Assembly: GCF_014204915.1 (NCBI RefSeq)
Contig: NZ_JACHMH010000001.1
Location: forward strand, 1,550,001 to 1,614,000
Origin: Crossiella cryophila
GTDB taxonomy: Bacteria > Actinomycetota > Actinomycetes > Mycobacteriales > Pseudonocardiaceae
Length of the DNA stretch: 64,000 nucleotides
Reading direction: 5' to 3'
Shown: piece by piece, positions 1 to 7,447 of the stretch
How the letters are laid out: each line of letters begins with the position of its first letter
Numbering within the stretch: position 1 is the stretch's first letter
Notes under the pieces: generated by a model
Told to the model about the DNA's origin: nothing
The model's input: the letters and a program-made list of their open reading frames with translations, nothing else
Databases searched by the model: none
Made by a program: the position numbers and the translations under genes

Positions 1-569
1 TGCTTGAGGCCGACCACGGTGATCACCACGGTGCCGACCTTGAGCTTGGTGTCCACCGAGGAGCTGGGCGGGGTGGCCGCCGAGGTCGAGGTGGCCGAGG
101 AGCCGGTGGGGCGGCCCGCGGAGGAGGTGGGCGCGCCGGAGGTGCTGGTCGGCGCCGCGCTCGTGGTGGCCGCGCTGGTGGTGGCGTGCTCGGGCTCGTT
201 CAGCTCCGCGCGGATGGCGAAACCGGACGGGATGGCGGCGTCGCCCTTGATCTCGACCGAACCGGCGCCCTCGGAGCTGACCGAGACGAGCTTGTCGTCG
301 TTGGTCCCGCTGTTGACCAGGGAGATGCCCAGGGAGGCGTTGCTCTTGGCCGGGTAGTACTTCTTGGGGTTGTCCGAGGGGAAGGCGAGCTGGCCATCAC
401 GCAGTTCGATGGCCCCGACCTTGCCGCTCGCCCCGTTCACCGCGGCGACCTGGACCGAGGTCTGCGAGTTCATGCCGGCGCCACAGCCGGTCACGGCCAG
501 CGCGATACCCAGACCCAGCGCCGCCGGGACCAGGCGGGCACGGACTGCCTTCTGCTCTACACGGCTCAC
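1..569 (-). CDS. Secreted lipoprotein, partial (3' end outside window)
   Basis: The reading frame starts at GTG 567-569, nine bases after GGAAGG, and stays open to the left edge, so the C-terminus is missing. Residues 1-33 form a lipoprotein signal: MSRVEQKAVRARL, a hydrophobic stretch, then the lipobox LAVTGC with the acylated Cys at about residue 29. The next ~100 residues look like a compact extracytoplasmic beta domain (short Val/Ser/Gly-rich strands) of the kind often annotated in actinobacteria as copper chaperone-like or DUF4232/DUF461-like, but no metal ligands are clear. After it comes a long Ser/Thr/Ala/Pro-rich linker, probably spanning the envelope, followed by a hydrophobic VGTVVITVVGLK stretch at the edge. 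It is divergent from carD. Function not assigned; secretion and lipidation are well supported. Confidence 0.75.
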   Translation of the reverse strand, partial: MSRVEQKAVRARLVPAALGLGIALAVTGCGAGMNSQTSVQVAAVNGASGKVGAIELRDGQLAFPSDNPKKYYPAKSNASLGISLVNSGTNDDKLVSVSSEGAGSVEIKGDAAIPSGFAIRAELNEPEHATTSAATTSAAPTSTSGAPTSSAGRPTGSSATSTSAATPPSSSVDTKLKVGTVVITVVGLK

Positions 570-745
570 AGCGCGCCGATCCTTCCCTGGAGTACCTGGT
601 GAACTCCTCGGCCGCAGCCTAACCACCCGCGCCCGCGTGGGTGGCACCTGGTGGCCGTGCCAGGTGGCGGGTATTGATGATCACCTGTTCGCGCAATACG
701 GCGTAGGCCATTTCGCCGTGCCCCGGACTTTCACGGAGATCAAAA

Positions 746-758
746 GTCCACTGTGGAC
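746..758. repeat. Copy of recurrent 13-bp palindrome GTCCAnnnTGGAC
   Basis: GTCCACTGTGGAC in the gap between the lipoprotein gene and carD. By eye the same palindrome, with up to three different central bases, recurs at 6569-6581, 8650-8662, 8811-8823, 14961-14973, 33448-33460 and 57348-57360. Most copies are within coding sequence and are read in different codon phases, which argues for a DNA-level role and not a conserved peptide. Confidence 0.6.
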
Positions 759-879
759 CCGGCGTTGTCCTGCGCTGACCGGGGGAAGCATGTCCCGCTC
801 TGGTTTGTCAACCCCTCCCGTGGCCGCTGACCTGCGCTTACAGATCGCACGGGGGTCGAGCGGAGATGGCCGGACGTGT

Positions 880-885
880 TAGGAT
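880..885 (+). promoter_or_regulatory. carD: Candidate -10 element of the carD promoter
   Basis: TAGGAT lies 27 bases before the carD start codon, a good actinobacterial SigA -10 hexamer. No convincing -35 hexamer is seen 16-18 bases upstream. The rest of the 570-912 gap holds only the palindrome copy at 746-758 and no supportable gene. Confidence 0.4.
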
Positions 886-912
886 GGGGGCAGCGAAAGG
901 GGCAGAGGACAC

Positions 913-1401
913 ATGGTTTTCAAGGTCGGAGAGACCGTCGTCTACCCGCACCACGGTGCCGCTCTCATCGAAGCAATTGAGACCCGCGTGATCAAGGGCG
1001 AGGAGAAGAAGTACCTCGTCCTCAAGGTCGCGCAAGGAGACCTCACCGTCCGGGTGCCCGCGGACAACGCCGAGATCGTCGGTGTGCGGGATGTTGTCGG
1101 TCAGGAAGGTCTGGATCGGGTCTTCGAGGTGCTGCGTGCTCCGCACACCGAAGAACCCACCAACTGGTCTCGGCGGTACAAGGCCAACCTCGAGAAGCTC
1201 GCCTCCGGCGATGTGAACAAGGTTGCCGAAGTGGTGCGCGATCTCTGGCGACGGGAGAAGGACCGCGGCCTGTCCGCTGGTGAGAAGCGCATGTTGGCCA
1301 AGGCTCGGCAAATACTGGTGAGCGAGCTGGCCCTGGCCGAAGGCACTGACGAGGACAAGGCCGAGGTTCTCCTCGACGAAGTCCTCGCCACCGCCTCCTG
1401 A
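913..1401 (+). CDS. carD: CarD-family RNA polymerase-binding transcription regulator
   Basis: 162 residues, the normal length of actinobacterial CarD. The N-terminal ~60 residues ([20 protein letters not shown]) are the Tudor-like RNA polymerase beta-subunit interaction domain (CdnL/TRCF family); the C-terminal helical half, with [10 protein letters not shown] and [18 protein letters not shown], is the DNA-binding part that carries the conserved Trp wedged at the upstream edge of the -10 bubble. CarD stabilises open complexes at rRNA and housekeeping promoters and is essential in mycobacteria. ATG 913 is preceded by AGAGGAC. Its position directly before ispD and ispF is the standard actinobacterial order. 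Confidence 0.96.
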   Translation: MVFKVGETVVYPHHGAALIEAIETRVIKGEEKKYLVLKVAQGDLTVRVPADNAEIVGVRDVVGQEGLDRVFEVLRAPHTEEPTNWSRRYKANLEKLASGDVNKVAEVVRDLWRREKDRGLSAGEKRMLAKARQILVSELALAEGTDEDKAEVLLDEVLATAS

Positions 1402-1429
1402 CAAGTCGAGAGAAGACACCGCCGCTGCC

Positions 1430-2143
1430 ATGAGTGTTGTCGCGCTCGTGCCCGCTGCCGGGCGAGGTGAGCGGCTCGGTGCCGGTGTGCCGAAGGCCCT
1501 CGTCGAAGTCGGCGGCGAGCCGTTATTGGTACACGCGGTACGTGGGTTGTGGCGTTCGGGCTGTGTCCAGCAGGTCGTCGTCGCCGCACCACGCTCCGAG
1601 GTTGACGTCGTGACCGCCGCACTGGCTTCTGTCGGTGCGGCGGTGCACGTCGTTGTCGGAGGCGCCGAGCGTTCCGAATCAGTCAAGCTGGCCCTGGACG
1701 CCGCGCTGGAGATCGTCCCGGACGCCGAGGTCGTGCTCGTGCACGACGCGGCCCGCGCCTTCACCCCGCCGGAGTTGACCGCCGCGGTGGTCGAAGCAGT
1801 GCGAGCGGGCGCCAAGGCGGTCATCCCGGCCCTTCCCGTGGCCGACACGATCAAGCAGGTCGATGCCGAAGGTGTGGTTCGCGCCACGCCCGACCGGACC
1901 ACCCTGCGTGCCGTGCAGACCCCCCAAGGCTTCGCCGTCGACGTGCTGCGCCGCGCCCACGAGGCCGCGCTGGCCGACGGTGTGGCCGCCACCGACGACG
2001 CCGGCCTGGTCGAGCGCATCGGCATCCCGGTGCACACCGTGCCCGGCCACGCCGATGCGATGAAGGTCACCACCCCGTTCGACCTCACCGTGGCCAACGC
2101 CCTGCTGGCCGCGCGCACCCAAGCTGTGGAGGGCAAGGCGTGA
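1430..2143 (+). CDS. ispD: 2-C-methyl-D-erythritol 4-phosphate cytidylyltransferase
   Basis: 237 residues. It transfers CMP from CTP to MEP, the third step of the non-mevalonate isoprenoid pathway, in the cytosol. The nucleotide-binding signature [24 protein letters not shown] is at residues 4-27; [14 protein letters not shown] (about 103-116) carries the conserved Asp and Arg; the C-terminal [18 protein letters not shown] is typical of the family. It starts 28 bases after carD and its TGA stop overlaps the GTG start of ispF, so the two MEP-pathway enzymes are translationally coupled and probably co-transcribed with carD. Confidence 0.96.
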   Translation: MSVVALVPAAGRGERLGAGVPKALVEVGGEPLLVHAVRGLWRSGCVQQVVVAAPRSEVDVVTAALASVGAAVHVVVGGAERSESVKLALDAALEIVPDAEVVLVHDAARAFTPPELTAAVVEAVRAGAKAVIPALPVADTIKQVDAEGVVRATPDRTTLRAVQTPQGFAVDVLRRAHEAALADGVAATDDAGLVERIGIPVHTVPGHADAMKVTTPFDLTVANALLAARTQAVEGKA

Positions 2144-2613
2144 TCCCGCCGCGTGTCGGAGTCGGCACCGATGTGCACCCGATCGAGCCCGGCCGCGACT
2201 GCTGGATGGCTGGCCTGCTGTGGGAGGGCGTGGACGGCTGCGCCGGTCACTCCGACGGCGACGTGGCCTCACACGCCCTGTGCGACGCCCTGCTCTCCGC
2301 CGCGGGCAAGGGCGACCTGGGCGCGGTCTTCGGCACCGGCGACCCCCGCTGGTCCGGCGCGCACGGCGTGGAACTGCTCGCCCACGTCCGCGACCTGCTG
2401 GCCGAGGACGGCTGGCAGCTGGGCAACGCGGTGGTGCAGGTGATCGGCAACGCCCCGCGCATCGGCAAGCGCAGGGACGAGGCCCAGAAGGTGCTCTCCG
2501 AGGCTGCCGGCGGCGACGTCGCGGTCTCCGGCACCACCACCGACGGCCTGGGCCTGACCGGCCGCGGCGAGGGCATCGCCGCGGTGGCCACCGCCCTCAT
2601 CTACCGCGCCTGA
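2140..2613 (+). CDS. ispF: 2-C-methyl-D-erythritol 2,4-cyclodiphosphate synthase
   Basis: 157 residues, full length. It cyclises CDP-ME 2-phosphate to MEcPP with release of CMP. The family signature [13 protein letters not shown] near the N-terminus contains the metal ligands Asp and His; [29 protein letters not shown] supplies the third His ligand and the active-site loop; the C-terminal [23 protein letters not shown] matches the trimer core. GTG start with the GTGA overlap to ispD. Two hairpins follow the stop, so the carD-ispD-ispF transcript probably ends here, unlike relatives in which cysS follows directly. Confidence 0.96.
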   Translation: MIPPRVGVGTDVHPIEPGRDCWMAGLLWEGVDGCAGHSDGDVASHALCDALLSAAGKGDLGAVFGTGDPRWSGAHGVELLAHVRDLLAEDGWQLGNAVVQVIGNAPRIGKRRDEAQKVLSEAAGGDVAVSGTTTDGLGLTGRGEGIAAVATALIYRA

Positions 2614-2617
2614 CCCG

Positions 2618-2671
2618 GCTGTCCGGATCCGGACAGCACAAAAGGAACTACCCGGCACTCCCGGGTGTTCC
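2618..2671 (+). terminator. Double hairpin after ispF
   Basis: Two inverted repeats follow the ispF stop: a perfect 20-bp palindrome at 2618-2637 (CTGTCCGG/CCGGACAG arms) and a nested stem at 2644-2671 (GGAAC outer arms, ACCCGG/CCGGGT inner arms, CACT loop). There is no long T run, as is common for actinomycete terminators. It could stop transcription from either side. Confidence 0.6.
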
Positions 2672-2696
2672 TCCCGATGTGACCTTTCTCAAGGCG

Positions 2697-2972
2697 CTAC
2701 AGCCCGGCGGACACCCCGGACGCGGCCCGCGTGGTGATCAAGATGGCCCCGGACCGGGTGACTGGCAGCCGGGCCTGCTGGATCCGCCGCGCGGTCGCCG
2801 CCGCCCGGCACGCACGTGGCGCCGGTAGCCGACGCTCCCTGATCTCCCTGGTGGCCTTCCGAGCCTGCCGCCGAGCCAGATTCGCGCGCAGCTTCTTCGA
2901 GTGCCACACAAGATCCACAACACTCAGCAAAACCGGCAAAATCACGAAAAGTGGTAGCAGAGCGTTCACCAT
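2697..2972 (-). CDS. Small membrane-anchored basic protein
   Basis: 91 residues, not recognised. An N-terminal hydrophobic helix (residues 2-21, VNALLPLFVILPVLLSVVDL) is followed by a strongly basic tail (KKLRANLARRQARKATREIRERR). ATG 2970-2972 has a good ribosome binding site, GGGGAAGGGG, six bases upstream. The composition suggests a single-pass protein with a cationic cytoplasmic tail. It stands alone, convergent with ispF across the double hairpin. The start context is the main support; the last ~30 residues are low in complexity and the protein might be shorter in relatives. Confidence 0.5.
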   Translation of the reverse strand: MVNALLPLFVILPVLLSVVDLVWHSKKLRANLARRQARKATREIRERRLPAPRACRAAATARRIQQARLPVTRSGAILITTRAASGVSAGL

Positions 2973-3144
2973 GTCGCGCCCCTTCCCCGATCACACCACT
3001 CTTTCGGAGCATCCCTGATATCGACGGTCTCGCTCCGTGATTGAACAGGGAAGCTTGTATCCAAAGGCTTTATCGGACTGTTAGCTCTCTCGGTGTGTCC
3101 ATCGGCACACCGTGTTGATCGAACTACTGTCCGTGTGATTACGC

Positions 3145-3160
3145 CTTACCGACCGGTAAG
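3145..3160. promoter_or_regulatory. TetR-type palindrome without an adjacent regulator
   Basis: CTTACCGACCGGTAAG: arms CTTACCG/CGGTAAG around AC. This has the TTACCGnnCGGTAA form typical of TetR-family operators and resembles the site at 55034-55049. No TetR gene is next to it. The remaining sequence from 2973 to 3281 has only out-of-character open frames, so nothing else is called there. Confidence 0.45.
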
Positions 3161-3281
3161 TCTGTTGGGGTGCCAGGGTTGTTGCCCGTTCGTGCAGCTC
3201 ACCACGGAGCGTGTTCAGCACCACGCTTTCGGCTTCGCCCTCAGGATCGCCGGTACGGAGGGTCAGCACGGCCCGGCTCGA

Positions 3282-3418
3282 TCGCTCGAAGGGTTGACGA
3301 TCAACAGCCAGCCTCATTGGCACCAAGATCGAGTTCCAGAACAACTTCTCCCGCCCTGGACCAACCAGCTCAGAAAGCCTCGGCAATCGGCCCTGACCTG
3401 CTGGTTCTTCAGCGTCGC
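3282..3418 (+). repeat. Degenerate repeat unit A (relic of the symporter 5' region)
   Basis: This stretch is a mutated, internally deleted version of repeat unit B at 4145-4350. It keeps the operator-like TCGCTCGAAGGGTTGACGAT, then CATTGGCACCAAGATCGAGT (compare CATCGGCACCGCGATCGAGT in the symporter gene), then ACAACTTCTCCCGCC, and ends with a 26-base segment (3393-3418) identical to 4325-4350. About 60 bp present in unit B are missing. No intact frame remains. Confidence 0.65.
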
Positions 3419-3422
3419 CCGG

Positions 3423-4118
3423 TCACGTGCCCACGCCCACGCAGCGGGCGATCTGGGACATGGCGCCACTGATCGCGTCCGCTCCGGCCTTGGCGAGCCG
3501 GGCATCCTTGCCGGGCTTGTTCGCATAGCCGATCGTGCGGGCTCCAGCGGCGTGGGCTGCCTCGATGTCGGTAACCGAGTCCCCGACGAGCACGCACTCC
3601 CCGATCGGGACGCCCAGCATCGCGGCGGCCGCGTCGACCAGGTGCGGGTTCGGCTTCAACAGAGCCGGGTCCGGCTGGGCACGTGCGGAAATGGCGTCGA
3701 TGTCGCGGTGCAGGCCATGCAGACCGAGATAGCTCTCGATGGCTGCGGCCGAGTTGTTGCTGACGATCGCGAGCGGGCGACCGGTCTGTCTCCAGGCGCT
3801 GATGAGGTCGACGGCGCCTGGGGTTGGCTCGGCGTTGCCGGTCGCCTTGGCCTCGTGGGCGCGCAACGCGGCCTCCACGCGGTGGGCCGCCTCGGGGCCG
3901 AGGACGGCGGCGTGGCGTAGCACGTCGAACGGATCGCCGGATGCGGGTAGGTCGGTGTGGCCACCGGCTGCCAGCAGTTCGCGGAGCTGGTCGGCGACCA
4001 CGGGCGCGGGGAAACCGGAGAAGACGGAGCACACCGGGCCGTCGAAATCGAGCAACAGGGCCTGGGCGGTGTGCAGGACGCGGTGCAGCTGGTCGGCGTC
4101 GTCGACCCGGGTTGTCAC
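3423..4118 (-). CDS. HAD-superfamily phosphatase (phosphoglycolate phosphatase-like)
   Basis: 231 residues. HAD motif I is LLLDFDGPVCSVF (nucleophile and acid/base Asp at about residues 24 and 26); motif II is LAIVSNNS with the Ser/Asn; motif III Lys lies in ALLKPNPHLVDAAAAML; motif IV is CVLVGDSVTDIEAAHAAG. The helical cap between motifs I and II fits subfamily IA. Such enzymes remove phosphate from small metabolites in the cytosol; the substrate cannot be read from sequence. In many actinomycetes a similar protein accompanies regulators or transport genes. The gene is bracketed by repeat units A and B in direct orientation, suggesting it entered or was retained as part of a duplicated segment. 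Confidence 0.8.
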   Translation of the reverse strand: MTTRVDDADQLHRVLHTAQALLLDFDGPVCSVFSGFPAPVVADQLRELLAAGGHTDLPASGDPFDVLRHAAVLGPEAAHRVEAALRAHEAKATGNAEPTPGAVDLISAWRQTGRPLAIVSNNSAAAIESYLGLHGLHRDIDAISARAQPDPALLKPNPHLVDAAAAMLGVPIGECVLVGDSVTDIEAAHAAGARTIGYANKPGKDARLAKAGADAISGAMSQIARCVGVGT

Positions 4119-4144
4119 GCCGATCGCCTCCCCGCCCCGGACAG

Positions 4145-4350
4145 CCTGACATGATCGATCGAAGGATTGACGATCACTCGCGCCGGTACCAGGCTGCCCC
4201 GTGTGACCAGGTCAAACGGGATGACCCGGATCGCCCTCGCCAGCTTCATCGGCACCGCGATCGAGTTCTACGACAACTTCTCCCGCCTCTGGCCGACCAG
4301 CGCCTATAGCCTAGACAACCGGCTCTGACCTGCTGGTTCTTCAGCGTCGC
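4145..4350 (+). repeat. Repeat unit B: duplicated operator plus truncated symporter 5' end
   Basis: Positions 4145-4278 match 5129-5263 closely: the same CCTGACATGATCGATCG leader, the GGATTGACGATCAC operator half, CCAGGTCAAACGGGATGACC, and the first codons of the symporter. After the codons for TAIEFYD the two diverge; unit B continues with ACAACTTCTCCCGCC, shared with unit A, and ends with the 26-base segment also found at 3393-3418. A partial further copy of the leader (CAGACGGCCTG, twice) is at 4381-4402, matching 5111-5132. Confidence 0.75.
4221..4328 (+). pseudogene. Truncated symporter N-terminus (35 codons)
   Basis: From ATG 4221 the frame reads MTRIALASFIGTAIEFYD, identical to the start of the intact symporter (from ATG 5204), then NFSRLWPTSAYSLDNRL and a TGA at 4326-4328. 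It is therefore a 5' fragment of a duplicated transporter gene fused to unrelated sequence. It could still yield a short membrane-inserting peptide, but decay of a tandem duplication is the simpler reading. Confidence 0.6.
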
Positions 4351-4536
4351 GTTCCATCGTGTTCCGGCCGAAATCGACGTCAGACGGCCTGGAGACGGCC
4401 TGGCACGACCTGATCGTTTGAGCCCCGTGCCGACCTCTGCGCCTTACGGGAGGGGTGCGGTAACGCTTGAGTCTCCAACTGGCTCAGTTATGTCTACGGG
4501 GGACACGAACCAGCCCTGGGGACCGATCAAGCCAGC

Positions 4537-4770
4537 GTGACGGTCAGAAAACCCGCCCAGGGAACTCGGCATCGCCGTCCTCGGCGCCGCCTCCCGAGCG
4601 TCGAAGAGTGGCCGTGTTGGCTGGCGCTGTTGGTCTACCTCCTGCTGCTGGCCGTCCTGGCCGTGGTCGGGTTTTTCGGCCTTGTCCTGCTGGCCTGGTT
4701 GCTGAGCCATCTCCCGGACCTGCTCGGTGGTTTCAGCGGCAGCGAGTGTGGCGGCCATCGTTGGTGCTGA
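4537..4770 (+). CDS. Small integral membrane protein
   Basis: 77 residues, not recognised. A basic, Pro/Arg-rich N-terminus (VRKPAQGTRHRRPRRR) precedes two closely spaced hydrophobic helices, about residues 27-42 and 44-59 (WLALLVYLLLLAVLAVVGFF, VLLAWLLSHLPDLL), and a short Cys-containing tail. The GTG start overlaps the TGA stop of a preceding 16-codon frame, ATG 4490 to 4540, encoding MSTGDTNQPWGPIKPA, by four bases. Either the short frame is a coupled leader peptide or a frameshift has split one ~93-residue protein. Neither start has a strong ribosome binding site nearby. Confidence 0.4.
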   Translation: MTVRKPAQGTRHRRPRRRLPSVEEWPCWLALLVYLLLLAVLAVVGFFGLVLLAWLLSHLPDLLGGFSGSECGGHRWC

Positions 4771-5110
4771 CCGGCCACGGGAATCATTGGCCGTCGGCGC
4801 GCAGCGTCGGCGGGCGTCGATCGCCGGAACCAGCCAGGCAAGATGACCACCCGGCGATCGTCACGGCCTGGAGTAGCGCGCGAGTGGCTTCTTTGGGCGG
4901 CGCGCGGCTGCTGGTGTCGGCCGGGAGGTGCCGGGTCGCCGGGCGCAGCGGCGGGTCGGCCGCCGCAGCGGAGCGGATGGCGGCCGTGCCCGGATGGGTG
5001 CGCCCGGCGAGCCAGCGCGACCACCCGCCGCGCGCCGCTTGGCGTCGCGCCTTGAGGTCACAGGGCTCGATCCGGCGGGCGATCCGGCCTCCGGGACGGC
5101 CTCGGAACTC
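4771..5110. other. Gene-poor stretch, possibly decayed
   Basis: The 340 bases before the symporter control region carry only overlapping, Arg/Pro-rich open frames on both strands with no recognisable domain, start signal or codon-position pattern. A minus-strand frame (4784-5161) might be a relic of a regulator because it would read towards the duplicated operators, but no helix-turn-helix can be identified. No gene is called. Confidence 0.35.
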
Positions 5111-5134
5111 CAGACGGCCTGAGGACGGCCTGAC

Positions 5135-5160
5135 ATGATCGATCGTAGGATTGACGATCA
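5135..5160. promoter_or_regulatory. Operator-like inverted repeat before the symporter gene
   Basis: TGATCG (5136-5141) and CGATCA (5155-5160) flank GGATTGA-type sequence, giving a roughly 25-bp site 26 bases before the symporter start. Near-identical copies occur at 4151-4176 and, mutated, at 3282-3303. The ATTGACGATCA half resembles GntR- or LacI-type half-sites, but the cognate regulator is not in the window. Confidence 0.45.
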
Positions 5161-5185
5161 CGAGCCGGTGGCTCAGGCTCGGTAT

Positions 5186-6460
5186 ATGCCCAGGTCAAAC
5201 GGGATGACCCGGATCGCCCTCGCCAGTTTCATCGGCACCGCGATCGAGTTCTACGACTTCTACATCTACGGCACCGCGGCCGCGCTGGTGCTCAACGCCA
5301 CCTTCTTCCCCGACCTCTCCCCGGTGGTCGGCACCCTGGCCGCGTTCTCCACCTTCGCGGTGGCCTTCGTGGCCAGGCCGCTGGGCTCGTTGCTGTTCGG
5401 GCACTTCGGGGACCGGGTGGGGCGGAAGTCGATGCTGGTCGCGTCGTTGCTGACGATGGGGTTGGCGACGGTGGCGATCGGGTTGTTGCCGGGGGCGGCG
5501 GAGATCGGGGTGCTGGCGCCGGTGCTGCTGGTGGTGTTCCGGTTCCTGCAGGGGCTGGGGCTTGGTGGGGAGTGGGGTGGGGCGGCGTTGCTGGCCACCG
5601 AGCACGCGCCCAAGGGCAAGCGGGGCTGGTACGCGGCGTTTCCGCAGCTGGGGCCCTCGGTCGGGTTCTTCGCGGCCAGTGGGTCGTTCCTGCTGCTCTC
5701 GGCGTTGCTGGACGACGCGGCGTTCCGGGAGTGGGGCTGGCGGGTGCCGTTCCTGGCCTCGGCGGTGCTGGTGGTGGTCGGGTTGTTCGTGCGGTTGCGG
5801 ATCGCCGAGACGCCGGTGTTCACCGAGCTGGTGGACAAACAGGAGCGGGCGTCCATGCCGCTGGTGGAGATGTTCCGGCGGGCGCCGCGGCGGCTGGTGC
5901 TGGGTGGCGGCGTGATCGTCATCTGTTACGTGCTCTTCTACACCGCGACCACGTTCTGCCTCTCCTACGGCACCACCGTGCTCGGGTACTCGCGCAACAC
6001 CATGCTGATCCTGTCCATCATCACCATCTGGGCCCTCGCCCTGGGCACGATCGTCTCCGCCAGGGCGGCCGACGCCTATGGGCGCAAACCGGTGCTGATC
6101 TTCGGGACCTCGTTCTCGGTGCTGGCCGGACTGTTGCTCTTCCCACTGCTGGGCAGCGGCAGCGTGGTACTGGCCGGGGTGGCGCTGGCACTGGCGCTGG
6201 GTGCGATGGGCCTGGTCTACGGGCCGCTGGGCGCGTTCCTGCCCGAGCTGTTCGACACCAGGTTCCGCTACTCCGCGTCCTCCTTCGCCTACAACCTCGG
6301 TGGGGTGGCCGGTGGCGCGCTGGCGCCGACCGTGGCGGCGGCGCTGGCCGCGGACTTCGGGCCGGGGGCGGTCGGGATCTACGTCGCGGCGGCCGCGGTG
6401 CTCAGCCTGCTGTGCGTGCTGGGGCTGCCGGAGACCAGGGACGTGGAACTCACCGGCTGA
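5186..6460 (+). CDS. MFS metabolite:H+ symporter (MHS family)
   Basis: 424 residues from ATG 5186 (ATG 5204 is an alternative; the longer frame back to 5135 would include the operator). The N-terminus ALASFIGTAIEFYDFYIYGTAAALV is the hallmark of the metabolite:H+ symporter branch (ShiA, KgtP, ProP, citrate carriers), with the acidic residues of TM1. The MFS motif FGHFGDRVGRKSML follows TM2, GLGLGGEWGGAALL is the TM4-5 motif, and DAYGRKPVLIFG repeats the loop signature in the second half. Twelve hydrophobic segments are present. It imports a small organic acid, sugar acid or osmolyte with protons; substrate not predictable. Its 5' part has been duplicated upstream (4145-4278). Confidence 0.85.
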   Translation: MPRSNGMTRIALASFIGTAIEFYDFYIYGTAAALVLNATFFPDLSPVVGTLAAFSTFAVAFVARPLGSLLFGHFGDRVGRKSMLVASLLTMGLATVAIGLLPGAAEIGVLAPVLLVVFRFLQGLGLGGEWGGAALLATEHAPKGKRGWYAAFPQLGPSVGFFAASGSFLLLSALLDDAAFREWGWRVPFLASAVLVVVGLFVRLRIAETPVFTELVDKQERASMPLVEMFRRAPRRLVLGGGVIVICYVLFYTATTFCLSYGTTVLGYSRNTMLILSIITIWALALGTIVSARAADAYGRKPVLIFGTSFSVLAGLLLFPLLGSGSVVLAGVALALALGAMGLVYGPLGAFLPELFDTRFRYSASSFAYNLGGVAGGALAPTVAAALAADFGPGAVGIYVAAAAVLSLLCVLGLPETRDVELTG

Positions 6461-6590
6461 GTGGTTCGGCCACCGGCGTCGGCTGGGGTTCGGCGGCGGC
6501 CGGGTAGGCCAGGGTGGCGCCCGCGGCCAGCAGGGCGCCGAGGGCGAGGGCGAGCAGGTGCCTGCGTAGTCCATTGTGGACGGTGTTCAT
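6450..6590 (-). CDS. 46-residue predicted exported peptide
   Basis: Too short for usual gene calling but well supported: the ATG at 6588-6590 follows an ideal AAGGAGG with a 7-base spacer. The product begins MNTVHNGLRRHLLALALGAL, a basic N-region and hydrophobic core, followed by a plausible signal peptidase I site after LAYPAAA (about residue 33) and a short Pro-rich tail, EPQPTPVAEPLSR. The mature part would be only about 13 residues. It converges on the symporter gene with an 11-bp overlap of the 3' ends and is divergent from the HAD gene at 6693. No known family is recognised; a secreted peptide or a small membrane-retained protein are both possible. Confidence 0.6.
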   Translation of the reverse strand: MNTVHNGLRRHLLALALGALLAAGATLAYPAAAEPQPTPVAEPLSR

Positions 6591-6692
6591 CCGTTGGCCT
6601 CCTTGGGTTCGATCATGAGATCGCGCATCGTCGCTGTTCGTTTCGCCACGAAGGTGTGATCACGGTTGGGTCTCTGGGTTAACGTCGGGCCC

Positions 6693-7364
6693 GTGACCAT
6701 TCGCGGGGTGCTCTTCGACTTCTCCGGCACGTTGTTCCGGCTCGAACTGGGCGACAACTGGCTGGACGGCCTGATGGACGACGCCGCGGCCGCCGACCTG
6801 CTGCGGCAGCTCACCGCGCCCACCGGACGGCTCGAGGGCCTGCCGCCGGAGCTGCACGAGGCGTGGGACCGCCGGGACCTGGACCCCGACCTGCACCGCG
6901 AGGTGCACCTGGCCGCGCTGGCCAACATCGGGGTGCCGGACGCCGCGCTGGCCGGCAAGGTCTACGACCGGCTGCTCGAGCCCGCCTCCTGGCAGGCATA
7001 CCCGGACACCGCCGCGGTGCTGGGCGAACTCAAGGCCGCCGGTTACCCGGTCGGCGTGCTGAGCAACATCGCCTGGGACATCCGCACCGTCTTCGACCGG
7101 CACGGGGTGGCCGGCCTGCCCGATGAGTACGTGCTCTCCTACGTGGAGGGGCGGGTCAAGCCGGACCCGGAGCTGTTCCGCACCGGCTGCGCCCGGCTCG
7201 GCCTGGACCCGGCCGAGGTGCTCATGATCGGCGACAGCCAGGAGGCCGACGGCGGGGCCACGGCGATCGGCTGCGCCTTCGCGCTGGTGCCGCCGCTGCC
7301 TACCATCGAACGCCCGGACGCGCTGCGGTCCGTCCTGCGGGAGCACGGCCTGCTTCCGGCGTAG
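6693..7364 (+). CDS. HAD-superfamily hydrolase with Asp-Phe-Ser motif I
   Basis: 223 residues from GTG 6693; the open frame extends to 6666 but the domain begins at once with TIRGVLFDFSGTLFRLE. Motif I is DFSGT, in which Ser replaces the usual second Asp acid/base, a variant seen in some HAD subfamily IA proteins. Motif II is PVGVLSNIAWD, motif III EGRVKPDPELF, motif IV EVLMIGDSQEADGGATAIG. The cap domain is helical. Expected to be a cytosolic phosphatase or dehalogenase-like hydrolase acting on a small molecule; substitution of the second Asp makes phosphatase activity less certain. Paralogous in fold, but not closely similar, to the HAD protein at 3423-4118. Confidence 0.8.
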   Translation: MTIRGVLFDFSGTLFRLELGDNWLDGLMDDAAAADLLRQLTAPTGRLEGLPPELHEAWDRRDLDPDLHREVHLAALANIGVPDAALAGKVYDRLLEPASWQAYPDTAAVLGELKAAGYPVGVLSNIAWDIRTVFDRHGVAGLPDEYVLSYVEGRVKPDPELFRTGCARLGLDPAEVLMIGDSQEADGGATAIGCAFALVPPLPTIERPDALRSVLREHGLLPA

Positions 7365-7447
7365 GCCACAGCGCCGAGTGGTGGAAACTGAAATCCCGGT
7401 GGGTGGGCTGGTCAATAGCACGTTCGCCGAACCCGTACCCTTGATGG

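Noticed and set aside
3081-3386. Minus-strand 101-codon ORF in the gap between the small membrane protein and the HAD gene
   Set aside because: No ribosome binding site, no domain, overlaps degenerate repeat unit A.
3282-4350. Insertion sequence or transposon around the HAD gene
   Set aside because: No transposase and no inverted terminal repeats; the direct repeats are explained as relics of a neighbouring gene.
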